Positions 40,392-53,529 of a stretch of DNA of 64,000 bases are shown piece after piece. Both the position numbers and the translations under genes were made by a program. The notes under the pieces were generated by a model. The model made no database searches. It worked only from the letters and a program-made list of their open reading frames with translations, and had not been told where the DNA came from. The number at the start of each line of letters is the position of its first letter. Position 1 is the stretch's first letter. The stretch is taken from positions 9,181,001-9,245,000 of the forward strand of contig CP114499.1 in NCBI GenBank assembly GCA_027186245.1, read 5' to 3'. The stretch is from Coriaria nepalensis (Eukaryota; Streptophyta; Magnoliopsida; Cucurbitales; Coriariaceae).

Positions 40392-40939
40392 TGAAGCCAA
40401 TAAAACGCCTGCGTTTTACTGGCGTTACATTTGATCTGTAAAATGTGAAACAACTCCATTTGATTCATACACATTTTCTTTATAAGCTCTAAAAATTTAT
40501 CTTTGACGGGAATTTGGAATTTTGATTTTCTAAGGGAATTCTTATTAGCTTATTTATAATATTTGATTGAAAAAGATAATCAAGTTGGGCCCGGGAGTTG
40601 GGCCCAACTGACATGCTCTGCTTATATAAACGGGCTTGGCTCTTACCACGCATTTCCTCTTCCGTAACTGGTTCTAGAGTTTTCGAAGAATTAGGTTACG
40701 TTTCGTCCTCAGGTGAAGGTAGGTTTAACTTGTTGTTCAATACGATTGATAGGGTTTCTTAACCTTCATCGCTAGAGTTCGTTAGAAAAGGCTCTGAATT
40801 TGTGTTATAGATTCTTTATTTGTTAGATTACATGTTTTGTATTTTGCAAGTGGTGTGCTGTAAATACGCAAGTCAGGTTATTTCCCTGAGTTTACTGATT
40901 CTTTTAGCTTCTGATTAATTGAGCTTTTTAGATACGATC
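40392..40939 (+). promoter_or_regulatory. Promoter and leader of the 71-aa gene
   Basis: Paired TGGGCC motifs (TGGGCCCGGGAGTTGGGCCC, 40587-40606) are followed by a TATATAA box at 40623-40629. A likely leader intron opens at about 40718 (AAG|GTAGGT) and closes before the ATG at 40940. This is the clearest promoter architecture in the window. Confidence 0.55.
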
Positions 40940-42259
40940 ATGGCGGGTGGGAATTTCATGCACAGCGTCATTTCTTACGTTGTGAATCAGGTAGTCGTCA
41001 ATGGCCTTGCAAACAGGTATCTACTTTGTGTAGTCATTTCTTCTATACACTATGTTTTGGTGATGATGGTGTTTTATTTATTACAAACAAAAAAAAGCTT
41101 CTTCTCTGGCCAACGGCTCTAATCGATGCCTTATTGGCTCGTTCCATTGAAGCCAAAGAGACTCAAATTTTGAGTTCATCAACTCTGGTTCAAGAAGTTT
41201 CGTGCTGGAGCTTAGAAATTTGAGAAATTTACTCAACATTTATTATTCATCTGAGAACAGGGATTGATCATTTTCTTTATATTAAAAGATAGAACTCTAA
41301 TTCTTCTGATCACCTTTCATATTTTTCATTATTGTTGAATCTTTTAACATACAAAGAAAACGACTTTCCTACAAGAAGCCGAGATTCCTATTCCACATTG
41401 ATTGGGTAATATGCTATAAATCGTGGTGGATTGATTATATCCCTTTAGAGCCCATAATGACTCTTTAGGGTTTGTGATTGCCAGAGATAGAGGAATTCTT
41501 CTAGTCCGAGAGAATGAGGGGATGCCAGGTATGATAAGGGGGAAGAGTGGTCTTGATATTGGGTAATGATAACGGTTTTAAACAGAAATCAATTTAGACA
41601 AATAGGGGCAATTTGGCAAATTTTGCATACTCAACCATTTGTCTAAGTTTGCTTTTTGTTTGATTGTTACCATTTTCCTTGATATTGCCCTCTATCCCAT
41701 CGGGCATCTCATACATACTCTCAGTCCATACAGGAATTCTTCCTAGGAAGATGATTATACTTGATATGAGCTGAGGCTTCTCTCTTCCCCATGGGCATTT
41801 CCATTTCCCCGTAAAAGTTAGTAGTTATCTGTAAGGTGTGGCTTAGTCATAGTGGTTGATCTGATAAAATCTCAACAAGGTGAACTTGTGTCTGATTAGT
41901 GGTTGTAATATCTAATTGTATGTTCTGTTGTTAATACAGCCCTGCTTTCCAGAGATTTGCTGTGAGGACATCAAGGAGGATTGAAGATATATCGGCCAAG
42001 GGTAAAAGTTCACACTCTAAAAATATGCAGTTGATGGGATTGTAACATGTCATATGGTTTCCGTTTTTGCAGCTGTGCAGAAGAGACAGGAACTAGCGGA
42101 ACAGATGAAGGATCTCGGTAAAAATATGGAGGTTGGTGGGAGTGCAACTATTTGACCATTCTTATAGGCCTCTTCAATGAGATTGATATATATAGTAACA
42201 TGTTTTCTTTTGTTTTTTATGTTCCCCTTTTTTGGGTGCAGTCTTTCAAAAACCAGTAA
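40940..42259 (+). CDS. Small conserved plant protein, 71 aa, function unknown
   Basis: Four exons (40940-41016, 41940-42001, 42073-42131, 42242-42259) join in phase to 71 residues beginning M-A-G-G-N-F-M-H-S-V-I-S-Y-V-V and ending S-F-K-N-Q. I recognise it as the short family found once or twice in most plant genomes, sometimes labelled TonB-dependent heme receptor-like in Arabidopsis, a label without functional support. The first 20 residues are hydrophobic and amphipathic; the second half (V-R-T-S-R-R-I-E-D, then Q-K-R-Q-E-L-A-E-Q-M-K) is a charged helix. An early-exit alternative exists because the exon 3 donor is GTTGGT. Small size, TGGGCC promoter and basic amphipathic start would fit a mitochondrial protein, which is inference. 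Confidence 0.8.
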
Positions 42260-43017
42260 GACACAACATGACGATGGTATAGCATAGCTGCAGCGGAGGT
42301 TGTGATGGCTCTTTGTCATCAACGCATAGCATCTGCTTGTGCAATAACTGTTGTAAAGATTCAATGTGACGTCAGATGGATTTTTTGCAGATGTATCTTG
42401 CGCTTTGTATGAATATAATTAGTAATCTTTGAATACGGATAGATTTCTTTTTCTCTCTAATAGTCAATTTTTAAGGATAAACGGTAACTGTGATTATATG
42501 GCGTACGGAAGGCGTCAACTTAGGTATGTTAAGAAAAATTCAAAAATATCTCAAACAAAACATTATTAAAACCTTGAAGTTTAAGAACGATGAAATGAAT
42601 AACTCATCTGTTCATGACATAAAATATAACGCATTAATACTTCTTGTAAACAAGCAACAGTCGAGTCCAACGCGGTTTCGACCTCGTTACGAGGAACGCT
42701 TATTCGATTTAAAGCCGTATATATGCATGTTATTGCTATATTGTATGACATGCATGGGTTCTACATGGTGCCTTAATGCTACTGGACCCATGTTTTATCG
42801 TCCAGTGCTGTGCTTGGACCCTGCTGATATGGATGCCCTCTTATTAACTTATAGATCGTATGGTTGATGGAGCAGATGACCCATTCGTGATATACAATCT
42901 CTACACTCATGAAAAGCTAGACTAGTTTATTTAACTGAGGTCACATGTGAAGACAGATTAAAGCCTGATTACGTACCTTCAAGAATGAATTGGAAGTTCT
43001 TTTCACGAAAAGCCTTT
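42260..43017. other. Spacer between convergent 71-aa gene and FAC1
   Basis: Two 3' flanks. A 125-codon plus-strand frame (42490-42867) has no recognisable domain and its codon usage is not gene-like. No RNA gene was seen. Confidence 0.5.
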
Positions 43018-46000
43018 TCACTTGTCAACTTCTTCAGGGATAACAGCCTTGCCCAAATAGACCTGTTGCATTTCATCTCTCCAGATCTACGAAGTAGAAT
43101 ACTACTGGTTATTCTTACTCTTAAATTCTTGTAAAGCAACATATGTAAGAGACTACAAAATGTTCATACCGCCTTGCGAAATTCCAACCGGATATGAGGC
43201 ACATTTGTTCTGTGGATATCGTTCCCATCTGGTCCTCTCTTGTAATACTCTTTTCCGATCCAATGTGACTGACAAAAAATAGAAGCAGCATTTAGATGCT
43301 TAGGTGCAAACAAATAAGGAGTAGACAGAAACAAACTATTGCTGTGTCTTTATTACGAATATCACAAAGGATCATAGGATAGGTGGATCATTAGCAATAC
43401 GTCAGTTTGCAATTTTAGCAATTAACCAGAAAATGAAAAGATTGGATATGCAGACAGAATTCTAACAAAAACTATGGCACTTACAAACAACACTATGTAC
43501 CTTTAGTGCGTGAGAGAAACCCGATTGGTAGACAGAGTTTCGTGCAATTTCACACAGATCACATGAGCTTAGTTTCCATACCTGTAAATGGAGTTTCTTT
43601 ACAGTTTGCTCCTTGGCCATGGGGTAAAATAGATGAATATAAGAGAAACTCACAGAAGCAGCAATACTGTATTCTTCCACCAAGGGTTCTTTAGTCAAGT
43701 GAATTTGGAGTGGGTCATCAGTAGAAAGAGAGACATTGAGACCCCTTGAGAAGAACACAGGAAGAGGGTTCCGGTGATAATCCAAGAATAATGAGTTATT
43801 GCTCAGCGGGGACATTGCCAGACCAATCTGTTTGAGGTCTGTAAAAGTTAGAAATTCAAAGGGATAATTTCTGCAAAATAAATGAATACCGGTTGTCCTC
43901 TGCCTCCTTACCTGAGCTAGATAATAGAGATACTGAAGTACAGGAGATTTTCTTAAATTGATACCGTGAGCAATGTTGTGAGCTGTGAGAAAGGTTGCAG
44001 CAAGGTGGTCAATATCACCAGCCTGAAAATTAAATCATGCATGAGGGGCATACACAACATATTATCTATCATAAAGAATAACAGATCTCTTGTAAACACC
44101 TCTCCAGAATGTGGTCGAAATTTGATTGTTGTCATGCCCTTTGATTCACGAAGCTAAAAGATAAAATCCAACAGGTCAGGGCTTGATTTATCAAAATCAA
44201 GGGTATTCTTTATGGCAATTATGCACCAGTCAGGCTTGCAGAATGAAAAAAACCAAAAGAAAAAAATGGTAAAAGATACGGAAATATGTTGGAAACTATT
44301 CATGCAAGACTCTAAAAAGAGAGATGAAGGAAGATAATTCACACAAGTTTGTTGTTGATGGTGGGAATACCTTGTTTAAGGTGTATAGATTTGCATAACA
44401 ATAATAGACATAGTATGAATATGCAGGATTGAAAACATTAGTCCATTGCGCTGGGGTTGGCATGTGCTTAGTGGGGCGTCTCTCAGGCTTGCTTTCATCA
44501 TCCACCAAATCCAGCCCCACGACCTTAAATCCAAAAATATGAAAGCAGATATTGTTCGTCACACGTCAGACCAGGACATAACCACAGTTTTTAGGTTTTC
44601 CGCTATGTCTATCTACTTTTCTATGTCCCTGAAGATGCATTTATTTCTAGTTTCAACACTGTCAGGCATACTTTTAGTCCCCACATGAAAAAAAAAACAC
44701 TTAAAAGAGCCTGGAAGATGAAAATTTTGAGCTTTTAAGATGACAAACCTGTTTCAAGAAAACATGCAAGTGGGGATGTGAATCGGGATCAACAGTGACC
44801 TCAAACAATGGAATAAAGATGTTGTCAAGAATGTTCTGAAATGATGTGACAATTCCCATATCTTTGTAAATATTATAAAGTCGAGGAAGCTGCATATCAA
44901 AAAGTGACAATATATTAAGGACTTCGACACAAAGAGCACTTAAACTCCACTACTAGGAAAATAGATTTGAATCAAACATCAAAGGCTTCCACTCACTTTC
45001 TACCTAGATGATAAACTACTACTTTTCGCACATACCTGAATCAGCCAAATGACATTCTCGCTGTACAAATCGTTATTCACTATCCAACTGGCTAACTGGT
45101 CCCACTCACTTTGCTTCCTCCCATATATAGATATTCGGTATTCAGCCATCTGCAGCAACAAAATCAAACATTAGACACAAGTAATAAAAATCAACCATCA
45201 CTATGAAGAAACACTGTGCTGATAATATCACAACAAGCTTCTGCAAAAAATTGGAAATGCTCAGTCAAAAGGGAAATGTCTAACACCCATGTTAACCAAA
45301 ATAAAAAGCCAATTTAGGATGTAGATTTACTTATCATATCAGCAGTAGAGATTTTGGAGACGTACCTGATACTTGCTTGCAACAAGATCAGAAAATACTT
45401 GCTTCGTCAGCTCACCAAGGAAACGACCTTAAAGAGAGACACCAGTAGGAAAAATTTCAGTAATGAGAACGCATAGCTAAGTTGATGAGTAGCAACATAA
45501 AACACGTGGAAAATAGACTGACTTGACAATTAGCTTGTTAAGATGATGAAACTATCCAGTTCTGATCATACAATTTTTTTCTGGGGGAATGAAAAAGATA
45601 TACCTTGTATAAGATTATCCTGCTTAAGGAAAATCTCCCTGAGCCTACTTTGACCACATGGATTGTATTTTAAATTGAACTTATCAAAACGATGAAAAGT
45701 GCTTTTGTCAGCATGTACATCCAAAAGATCAACATTCAGATCATATCTGTATGAAAAAATCAGATGCCATAATGTTTTGCGTCTTAGAACAGATCAATTA
45801 CATAAAGAAATACAAAAAAATCAATAATAAAAATCTCATGAGAAGGGTAACATAGGTGGATTTTGCTTACCCAGTCAAATCCAAACTCTCAAAGACTTCT
45901 TTCAATGTCAAATATGTCCCATCTCGAAATATTACAACCTGGAAGAAAATGAAGGCCAGACTTTTAGTGAGTGATAGCAAGTGAAAGTCACCATGCCTAT

Positions 46001-48734
46001 GCAGAAAGAATCTGCACATCAACCAAAATAAAAACGGGTAAGTATTACAAATCAACAACTCCTGGGTGTACCTCATCGGGCTCTTTTCTTAACTTTGACT
46101 TTATGAACCGCAAGAGATGTTTTTGGTTCATGCATGCTGAATGATGAACGTGAGTGTCGACTTTCCGGACATTATAAAAGTCACGATGAGGAGCACTTTT
46201 CTGAGCGAGAAATTCCCTATCGGCATTAAGCATTAGATGAAGATTGAATTTCTGATTGGACAAGTAAAAAAAATGTTAGGATTTAGATGATATAAGCAAG
46301 AACATCAGCATGCCTTTTGATTGATACAGATGTGAAAAAACTACTTACTTGTTCCAGTAGATTCAGCCGATGATGGCACAAAGTTCTGATATTCCCTGCC
46401 GCAATTACTCGAAGTATGTGATGGAGGTCGGTGAAAAAAGTTGTTGCATCAGCAACAGGAAAAAGCTCTTCTTTTGCTGGAAAAACAAATAAACAGTAAA
46501 ATTAAATCATCCGTATAAACGTGTAAAGATAGAATAAGAGGGGCTCAAAACCATAAGAAACAATAAAACACAACAATCAAGTCTCATCCTCTTACAATCT
46601 TTATTTTCATAGACATGAATGACCCCGTCTTCCATTTCAAAATGATGCTGCTTAACAAAGACAGAAAAAATAGAATAAAAGTGACCACAAAATTAATGAC
46701 AAAATAACATAGACGTAACTTGTAGCAGATAAGACTAGAAACTTAGCTGGTGAACTCACATCAGACTTTCCCTCGGGAATGAAAAAGAAGGGGTCAGTAT
46801 TAGGCTTTGGTGTGCTGGGGTCTAAAATGACTTCTTTCTCCCATGGAGCAACAGCTTCACTGAAAACATATTTTTTTCGCATCTCAAGGCATTCTTGAAG
46901 AACAACATAGACCTCTACTTCGTCTTGTGAGGGCACCTCTGGTAAAATTCATAGCTAAGCAAATCACAATGTGGAGATTCATCGCTTATTCCCTATTAGC
47001 ATACACTTTCAACTTTTTTTTACAATTTCATTTCTGTACACAGAACTTTTTTATATGTAACCCCAACAAGCGTGTTCAACAAGTTCAATTCTGCAAACAC
47101 AAACTTTTTGATATGTAACCCAACAAGTGTTCGTAGAAAGTTATCCAATACAACAAGGGCAAATATGTGAGTAGATTAGAGCGAAGAAAAAAATGTACAC
47201 CAAGAAGAGAAGACGAAGAATTAATACCCATAGGGGTAACTCTGAGTCTGGCAAAAGTCTCGTGCTCAGGTTCTTTCCTTAAAATATCAGCCACAACTGG
47301 ATCAGGCTGAACCCCATGTAAATCGGCAGATATACTTTTTGATCGGTTCATTGAAGGTGCTACGGGAATTTGCTCCCCATGGGCTTTGAGGTGGTCTGGT
47401 AAATTCTCAAATAAGCTTTTATGTTCCATCCCCTGTGCATGTAAGTTCAAGAATAATCAGACAGGTAACAAAAGTTTCTCATGCACGTGAGAAGAAAAAT
47501 ATAATTCTTCTAGGAAAATAGATTTGAATTGGGAAAAATCCCCTACTAGCTAAGTTAGCACAAACTTCTTGAGAGACATGATATCAGACTAGAAGATACG
47601 AGTTTGGACTAGATGGTAACGAGGGCCTAATTGACTAAATTCTGATGAGAACGAGCATCAGAAAGGTATCATGCACTCACAGCATCACCATTGGTTTGTA
47701 GATACTCCGTGTCTAGTTTCAAATCATCAATCATATTATCATCATCCTCATCCGATCCTTCCACACTTCCAAAGGCGCTGGCACTTGCAACAGGAGTCTT
47801 GGGAGAAGTTGGTCTAATTATTCTCTTGGTCGAATTCTTTCCTGAAATGAAAAATTTTCGTCACTCAATTTGAACCTTTGGCTCTATGCTACTACAGCTA
47901 TGGAAACACTTTTGCTTGTCTTTGTGAAGCGAGAAACAGAAACCACGAAAAAATAATGGCCATCTCAGTATATAAGATTTCATTAACAGATCAACTGATT
48001 GATCTCCAAAGATGAAGAATGCTGTAGGCAATGAATATAAATGACATGCAAGCTTCTAACTGAGAGTGATGAAGTTTCATATCATTTCCTACAAAATTTG
48101 TTGCATTAGAGATTTGGAATAAAACATAATTTCTCAGAGAATCAAGTTCCAGAACCTGGTCATACACCGCGAAAGATAAAGATATTCAACCAATACTGGT
48201 CATATATATATATATGCTTAATATAGTCTATAGAGTAGTTGAAATTCTTCATGTCCATCATACGGATAACGAGCAACTAAGAAGACATTTTATCGGCATG
48301 ACGTGTAATTTCACTCGCACTCTGCATCAAGACACCTTCAGTCCGAAATATTGATATGAAATGCAAATTCAACTTTCTACCAGACAGCAATCGGAGAAAT
48401 CCGTACCTTCTCTAAGCGTATGTAACCTCGGCAAACCGGCGGGAATCCCCTCCACTGGCATCAGGCCATCAATCCTACCAGAAATCGCTGTAACGTCTGG
48501 CAACGACACCGAGCTCCCCTTGTAATACTTGTACCCCTTTCGCTTCTCATAGCTCCCACCACACTTCTTAAAATACTGCGACGCCTCATCGTCCGAGTCG
48601 TCCTCCCTGTCCACCGTCTTCGCAAACTCCAGCAACTGAGTTAACGTTTTCCGGTGCATATAGTAGGCGGATACAGCAACGACCGAAGCTCCAACCAAAG
48701 CCGCCATGGCCAAATGTAGCGCATAATGATCCAT
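43018..48734 (-). CDS. FAC1: AMP deaminase (EMBRYONIC FACTOR 1)
   Basis: An 833-residue enzyme converting AMP to IMP; Arabidopsis FAC1 has 839 and is essential for the zygote-to-embryo transition. Nineteen exons: 48407-48734, 47681-47841, 47228-47432, 46760-46938, 46596-46647, 46349-46476, 46072-46251, 45871-45938, 45604-45746, 45366-45427, 45036-45149, 44749-44889, 44371-44523, 44100-44153, 43912-44022, 43654-43827, 43501-43581, 43170-43268, 43018-43086. The N-terminus has one membrane segment ([15 protein letters not shown]), followed by a disordered Ser/acidic region. The catalytic domain has the zinc motif T-H-V-H-H-S, the K-S-K-L-R-K-E-P block and S-L-S-T-D-D-P. The start is ATG 48734; an upstream extension lacks an ATG and probably crosses a leader intron (TTGCAG). 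No lesions were seen. Confidence 0.96.
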
Positions 48735-50562
48735 CGGAACAATCTCACTTCCTCTCCTGCAATAAAATCGATTCACCTTCTCCGAGAAAAAGAGAAGACA
48801 GTCAATCGAAAGGCCTAGGAGCTCCCTCTCGGTTAGCGGCAGAAAGGCGAAGTCAGGCCTCTAGACAAACCACCATTATTTATGGTCGAGTAGAACCGCA
48901 CTCACTCTCTCTCTTCTCTGCTATTTTTTCAGTAATGAAATTGAAAATCCTTCGTGTTACCATCAGGAACTCCATTATACGGATTTCGAGTACGAAAACT
49001 TGCGCAAATGTACGAATCATACGATTACTGCCAGGAAAATGTGTGTGACTTGCCGCGTATAATCTCCGCCCGCTTTTTCGCCTCCTTTTCTAATCTATTA
49101 CGTATTATTATTACTTGAAAACGGTAAAGAATGCAAAAGAAAGCTGATTTGGGCCAATTCTGTACAGATGTTGAGTGGGATGTGGGCCCATGGGCCATGG
49201 GTCGTAATGCAATTAGTGGCCTGAGAATTGCAAGTCCTTTTCCTTATCCATTCTAATTCTATCATCAAAATATGCATTCTATTTATTTATTTATTTAACT
49301 GTTTTTACATCTTTTTACTGTGCGAATCAATACAATTTTACTTTATTATATTATTATATTATTGTCCTTTTTTAATCTAGTCACGCCATGAAGTGAATGT
49401 CGATCCTTAACAGAGACCAAACTATATTATAACTTTGTAGTAAAAATATTATTTGTATTTTTCTTATTACCGACTTAAGAAGAGATAAATACTCTATTAC
49501 GACCAAGTATAAACGACAATGTTCCAGCCACGTGCACTGTTTTAACATACTTTCAGTTAAAACTAAGACGACATTTAATTATTATAAATTCTGGAGAACG
49601 ACAAAGTTTTATATTAATAAGCACTTTCATTTTTCATTACAGGTGATTTAATAATAGTCAGACACAGGAATTGGGTCCCACGTGATTATATATTTCCGAC
49701 AAATCAGTTCAATTGTAACCGACCTTTTTATGGATGGATGGATGGATGGATGGATGGATGGATGGATGGATGGGTGGGTGGGCAAGAAGCTGACCGTGTC
49801 CTTCTCATTCATCCTTGGACATAAAAGTTAAGCCTATGTTTTGTTGACTTTTTGTTTGTTGGAACCTTTTTTTTTTTATATTTTTGACAAGTAATAAGCA
49901 AATGCTCACTGACTTACTAGGTTGATGATTGACCATGAAGCCAAGATCCCCGATAATGGGATTTAAAGAAACAGAAGCAATAGAAAAATCCTAGGTTTAA
50001 CGCGGCATTCAGTTCAGTAATCCAAACTCTTAACCTTTCTGACAATGGTGGAAATACTTCCAAACTCAGCAAGCAATATCACACTATCTATGAAAAAGTG
50101 TTGTTCATCCAAATACTAAGAAGGAACTCTCCTATCCCTCCCCTCCCTTTAATGAATCTCCTTTTCTCTCCCTCCCCTCCAACCAAATAGACTAAAACTC
50201 TAATTAGTCGATAAAAACTGTAGAATATGGTTATGTTTCTACTCCTTCCCAGAAACACTTCCCAACTGTATTACCAAACTTCAGGCTTGGGTAACATGTA
50301 AAAAGCAGAAAGGCAGCTGTACAGAAGAAAAACAACCTAACAGACAAAAATTTACATAAACATACATAATATACTAATTATATCATCTCTTCCATTTCCA
50401 TACATAAGAGAGTGGTATAGATACTTAAGACACTTATTCCAACAGCTTTCCAACAAGCTAGCCAGAAAGCATTTAGTAGAAGGATGGATATAGAACTCAA
50501 TTCACAAAACAGTACCAAGACAAGAAACTAAGCACTGTAATTCTGAACTTGGACTCGTCAAT
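48735..50562. other. FAC1 promoter region and Em1 3' flank
   Basis: Near FAC1 there is a (CT)n-rich leader and, at 49184-49200, TGGGCCCATGGGCC-like motifs. A (TGGA)n microsatellite and AT-rich sequence follow. No supported gene was found. Confidence 0.55.
49731..49773. repeat. (TGGA)n microsatellite
   Basis: About ten TGGA units, followed by three TGGG units to 49782. Confidence 0.95.
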
Positions 50563-50808
50563 CTAGACCCCTTCCTCTTCGGCACGTTCACTTCCAGACA
50601 ACCCCGTGTTGCTGAGTCCACCCTTGCGACCCATCTCCTGGTATCCCTCGTGGCCCAGCTGTTCCTTCCGGGTTTGGCCTCCACGGCTTCTCCCTTCAGC
50701 AAGGTGCTCTTGAGCTTCAAGGCTCTTTCCTCCAGTTCCACCTGGAATTACAGTCTCCCCCTGCCTTGCCCTCGCGTCCAGTTCTTTCCTCTCCTGCTCC
50801 GACGACAT
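50563..50808 (-). CDS. Em-like group 1 LEA protein, copy 1 (intronless, C-terminus cut short)
   Basis: Highly hydrophilic seed-desiccation protein of 81 residues. It has the family start ([10 protein letters not shown]), the block [18 protein letters not shown] and one 20-residue signature repeat ([17 protein letters not shown]). Unlike copies 2 and 3 there is no intron after H-L-A-E-G. The frame stops at TAG (50563-50565) after E-E-E-G-V, where the others continue E/Q-I-D-E-S-K; the sequence beyond still encodes I-D-E-S-K-F, so this is a single nonsense change (GAG to TAG). The loss removes only a short tail, so the protein could still function. An ACACGTGG ABRE lies 250 bp upstream. Confidence 0.85.
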   Translation of the reverse strand: MSSEQERKELDARARQGETVIPGGTGGKSLEAQEHLAEGRSRGGQTRKEQLGHEGYQEMGRKGGLSNTGLSGSERAEEEGV

Positions 50809-51057
50809 TCTCTCTCAATTACAGCTCAGGTAGATTGACCTCCACTTATGCTAAGATGTCACGATCGAGCACGTACGTAAGAGAGTTCCTGCAGACTGGT
50901 GATTGATATAAAGGAGGGTGGTGAAGTGGGATAGCGATAGACACGTAAGGGAGATTGCGTGGCACGAGCTGGGCGATGGAGCTGTGTAGTAGGGGCACGT
51001 TACGCACGTAGATGATTCGGTGAGTTCAGAGGATGTACATTATAGGCAAGAAGAGTG

Positions 51058-51065
51058 ACACGTGG
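51058..51065 (-). promoter_or_regulatory. ABRE (ACACGTGG) of Em1
   Basis: A perfect ABA-response element core about 250 bp upstream of the Em1 start. Em genes are classic targets of ABI5/ABI3, so this is the expected control site. Confidence 0.6.
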
Positions 51066-51846
51066 AAAAATACGTACCCATATGTGGTGTATTAGCTGCT
51101 TCAAAGGAGCAGCCGAAATTGTTGGAAAATATGGATTATGATTTAAAACATATAACGTAGTAACCGCGGCGTTTTAAGAATAAATAAATAAATAATATTT
51201 TAATATTTTTAGATGGATTTTTGTTGGAATATCATAAGTTTTTTACATAGTTTTATAAAGCAATAATAAAATTTAGTTATTAAATATATGAATATTTATT
51301 TATTTATATAGTATAAAAGTGGGTGAAGATTAAATAAATTTTTTAGAGTTTAAATTTTAATTATAATTAATTATTTTTTTATTTAAAATAAATAATTAAA
51401 AATTAAATTAATCAACCTGCAAAGTATCAGATGCACATAATAAATGCACATTTTTGAAAATATTTTTTAAGCTCTTCTTAACCTTGAATTCATTTTACTT
51501 CGAGTACAACAGAAATATGCAAAATGTCTCGCCTGAGAGACAGCGACATAAAGGGCGACCTTGTTTGCTAGTTGTTTTGCTAGTATCAGAGCGGTATCTC
51601 CGCTTACCGAAGCAGATAACTATTAAAGAGAGACAAATGAAGATGTTTATCAGCCTGATCTTTGCGACGTGTTAAGACAAAACTTGTTCGCATAGGCCAA
51701 AAGGAAAGGAGACGAGTACTCTTACTAGTTCGGGTACTTTTGCTTCGAAAGTTCGATGCGTACGTAAATTGATGGGGGTATCATTGATCTAATAACTCCT
51801 GCCAGTTTAAGGCAAGTTATTATAAATCAATTATAACGTAAATGAT

Positions 51847-51965
51847 TTCATGATGAAATTACTGTACGAAATACTTTACCTTCCCTCCTTGTTTAACCAT
51901 TTTTAGCCAGAGAATTTTCTCCCTGATCGATCATGCATACAGAACGTCACTCGATTCATTCCTGG
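51847..51965. repeat. Em-cluster dispersed direct repeat, copy A
   Basis: About 120 bp similar to 53091-53205 and 53741-53880. The three share a TGATGAAATTA-like start, a central TTAACC/TTAACT region and the conserved end TGATCGATCATGCATGCAGAAC. Copy A has CATGCATAC in place of CATGCATGC. Confidence 0.75.
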
Positions 51966-52231
51966 ATTCAACTGATTAATAGTTAAAGACATCATCTCGT
52001 TTTTGGCTGGTCTATTTCACAATACGCATGATTTTACATGCAAACAAAAAGCGTCAGAGCGCATTGCAAAACACGTACACACGATATCTTCTAAACAAGA
52101 TGATTAACTACCTAATCTAATTCATAACCTGCTTCAACTGCTGACCACAGAAAACAAAGTAACTAATACACTCCGGTACAACATAATTACATATGCCAGG
52201 TAAAAGTTAATTATAGAAGCCTTCAGCATTC

Positions 52232-52744
52232 TCATGGGTTCCTAGTCCCGAACTTGGACTCGTCGATTTCAATCCCCTCTTCGGCAGCTCGCTCTCCTCC
52301 AGACTTGTCCTTGGTGCTAAGCCCACCTTTGCGCCCCATCTCCTGATACCCTTCATGGCCTATCTGCTCCTTCCTGGTCTCTCCTCCTTTATGTCCCAGC
52401 TCCTGGTACCCTTGATGGCCTAGCTGCTCCTTCCTGGTCTCTCCTCCCTTATGCCCCAGCTCCTGGTACCCTACATGGCCCAGCTGCTCCTTCCTGGTCT
52501 GCCCTCCACGGCTCCGCCCTATCATTGTCACTATATGTTAAAACCTCATTCTTCAACACATCATACTTTCATTCACACAGTTCATACTAAAATAATTAAA
52601 GCCTTCATTGCGTTGTACTGTAATAATACCTTCGGCAAGGTGTTCCTGAGCTTCGAGGCTCTTCCCACCGGTTCCGCCCGGCACGACTGTTTCTCCCCGC
52701 CTTGCCCTCTCTTCGAGCTCTTCCCTTTCCTGTTCTGATGCCAT
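52232..52744 (-). CDS. Em-like group 1 LEA protein, copy 2 (three 20-mer repeats)
   Basis: A 133-residue hydrophilin. Exons: 52630-52744 and 52232-52518, with a 111-bp intron after H-L-A-E-G. Exon 2 encodes three tandem copies of the 20-residue Em signature: [24 protein letters not shown] and [12 protein letters not shown]. The tail is [13 protein letters not shown]. Em1 and Em3 have one repeat, so this copy expanded (or the others contracted), as known between Em-type LEA proteins of one plant. No lesions were seen. Upstream are a TATATAA box near 52851 (read on minus), TGACGTCG and an ACACGTGTCC ABRE/G-box. Confidence 0.93.
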
Positions 52745-53000
52745 TTTAGTTCGTACTTACTTTCTGTAGGATTGAAGTTTTCCTCGAGATTGTTATTGCA
52801 GTAGAGTTTGAATGAGGCTAGCCGGCTAAGCACTGCTTCACTGGTTTGTTTATATAAGCAGATATGATTGAGGCCTGAAGGAAAAGTTAGTATGAGAGTC
52901 TAGAGTCGGGGAATCGACACGTAGTGACGTCGATGCGGCTAATGGGCAACAACGGAGCTATCTTCTTTTGACACGCATATAGTTCCATAGTCAATATGTG

Positions 53001-53010
53001 ACACGTGTCC
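53001..53010 (-). promoter_or_regulatory. ABRE/G-box (ACACGTGTCC) of Em2
   Basis: A palindromic CACGTG core about 260 bp upstream of the Em2 start, with a second ACGT element (TGACGTCG) at 52925-52932. This is typical of ABA- and ABI5-responsive Em promoters. Confidence 0.65.
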
Positions 53011-53090
53011 TCGTTGCTGTCACTTTCAAGTTTCATCCTTCACATGAACTGTAGATGTAACCCGAACCAAAAATAAATAAATAAAAGTAT

Positions 53091-53205
53091 GAATCCTTGA
53101 TGAAATTATTGTATCGCAATACTTACTGTGTTTAGTCATTATTAACTGAAGAAAATACTCCTTGATCGATCATGCATGCAGAACATCAGTCGACCATTCA
53201 TATAT
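53091..53205. repeat. Em-cluster dispersed direct repeat, copy B
   Basis: Second copy of the unit at 51847. It contains the RY element CATGCATG at 53171-53178, about 430 bp upstream of Em2; RY motifs bind ABI3/FUS3 B3 factors in seed genes. Confidence 0.75.
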
Positions 53206-53529
53206 ACATCCAATTTTGTTTGTAAGAGAAGACGAAGGGGGGTTGGAAGTATATGATTTGAGTAAATGCATATGAACGAGATATATATATATATATATAT
53301 GCATGCATTACCAAATATACGTCATCTTCTACGACAGGATAATTAACCACCAAATCTAGTCCGACCAGTAGTTAAACTTGCTTCAACTACTAACCAACCA
53401 AAAGCCGGAAAAAAAAAAAGTACAATTCGCCAAACCTAACCAGGCGTTAAAGATCCCATACCTGAGCTACCTGTTTACTAACATCTGGACATACTTTTTC
53501 CTTTTAAAGTTTAATCTTAAGACGTTGTT

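Larger units (their letters stand above)
50809..52231. other. Em1 promoter and spacer to Em2
   Basis: Em1 upstream sequence with several ACGT cores (50870-51065), then an extremely AT-rich block (about 51180-51400). A unit at 51847-51965 is repeated twice more to the right (see repeat entries). No gene was found. Confidence 0.6.

Noticed and set aside
42490..42867. 125-codon plus-strand open frame 3' of the 71-aa gene
   Set aside because: No domain recognised and no splice or promoter support; could be chance or part of the 3' region.
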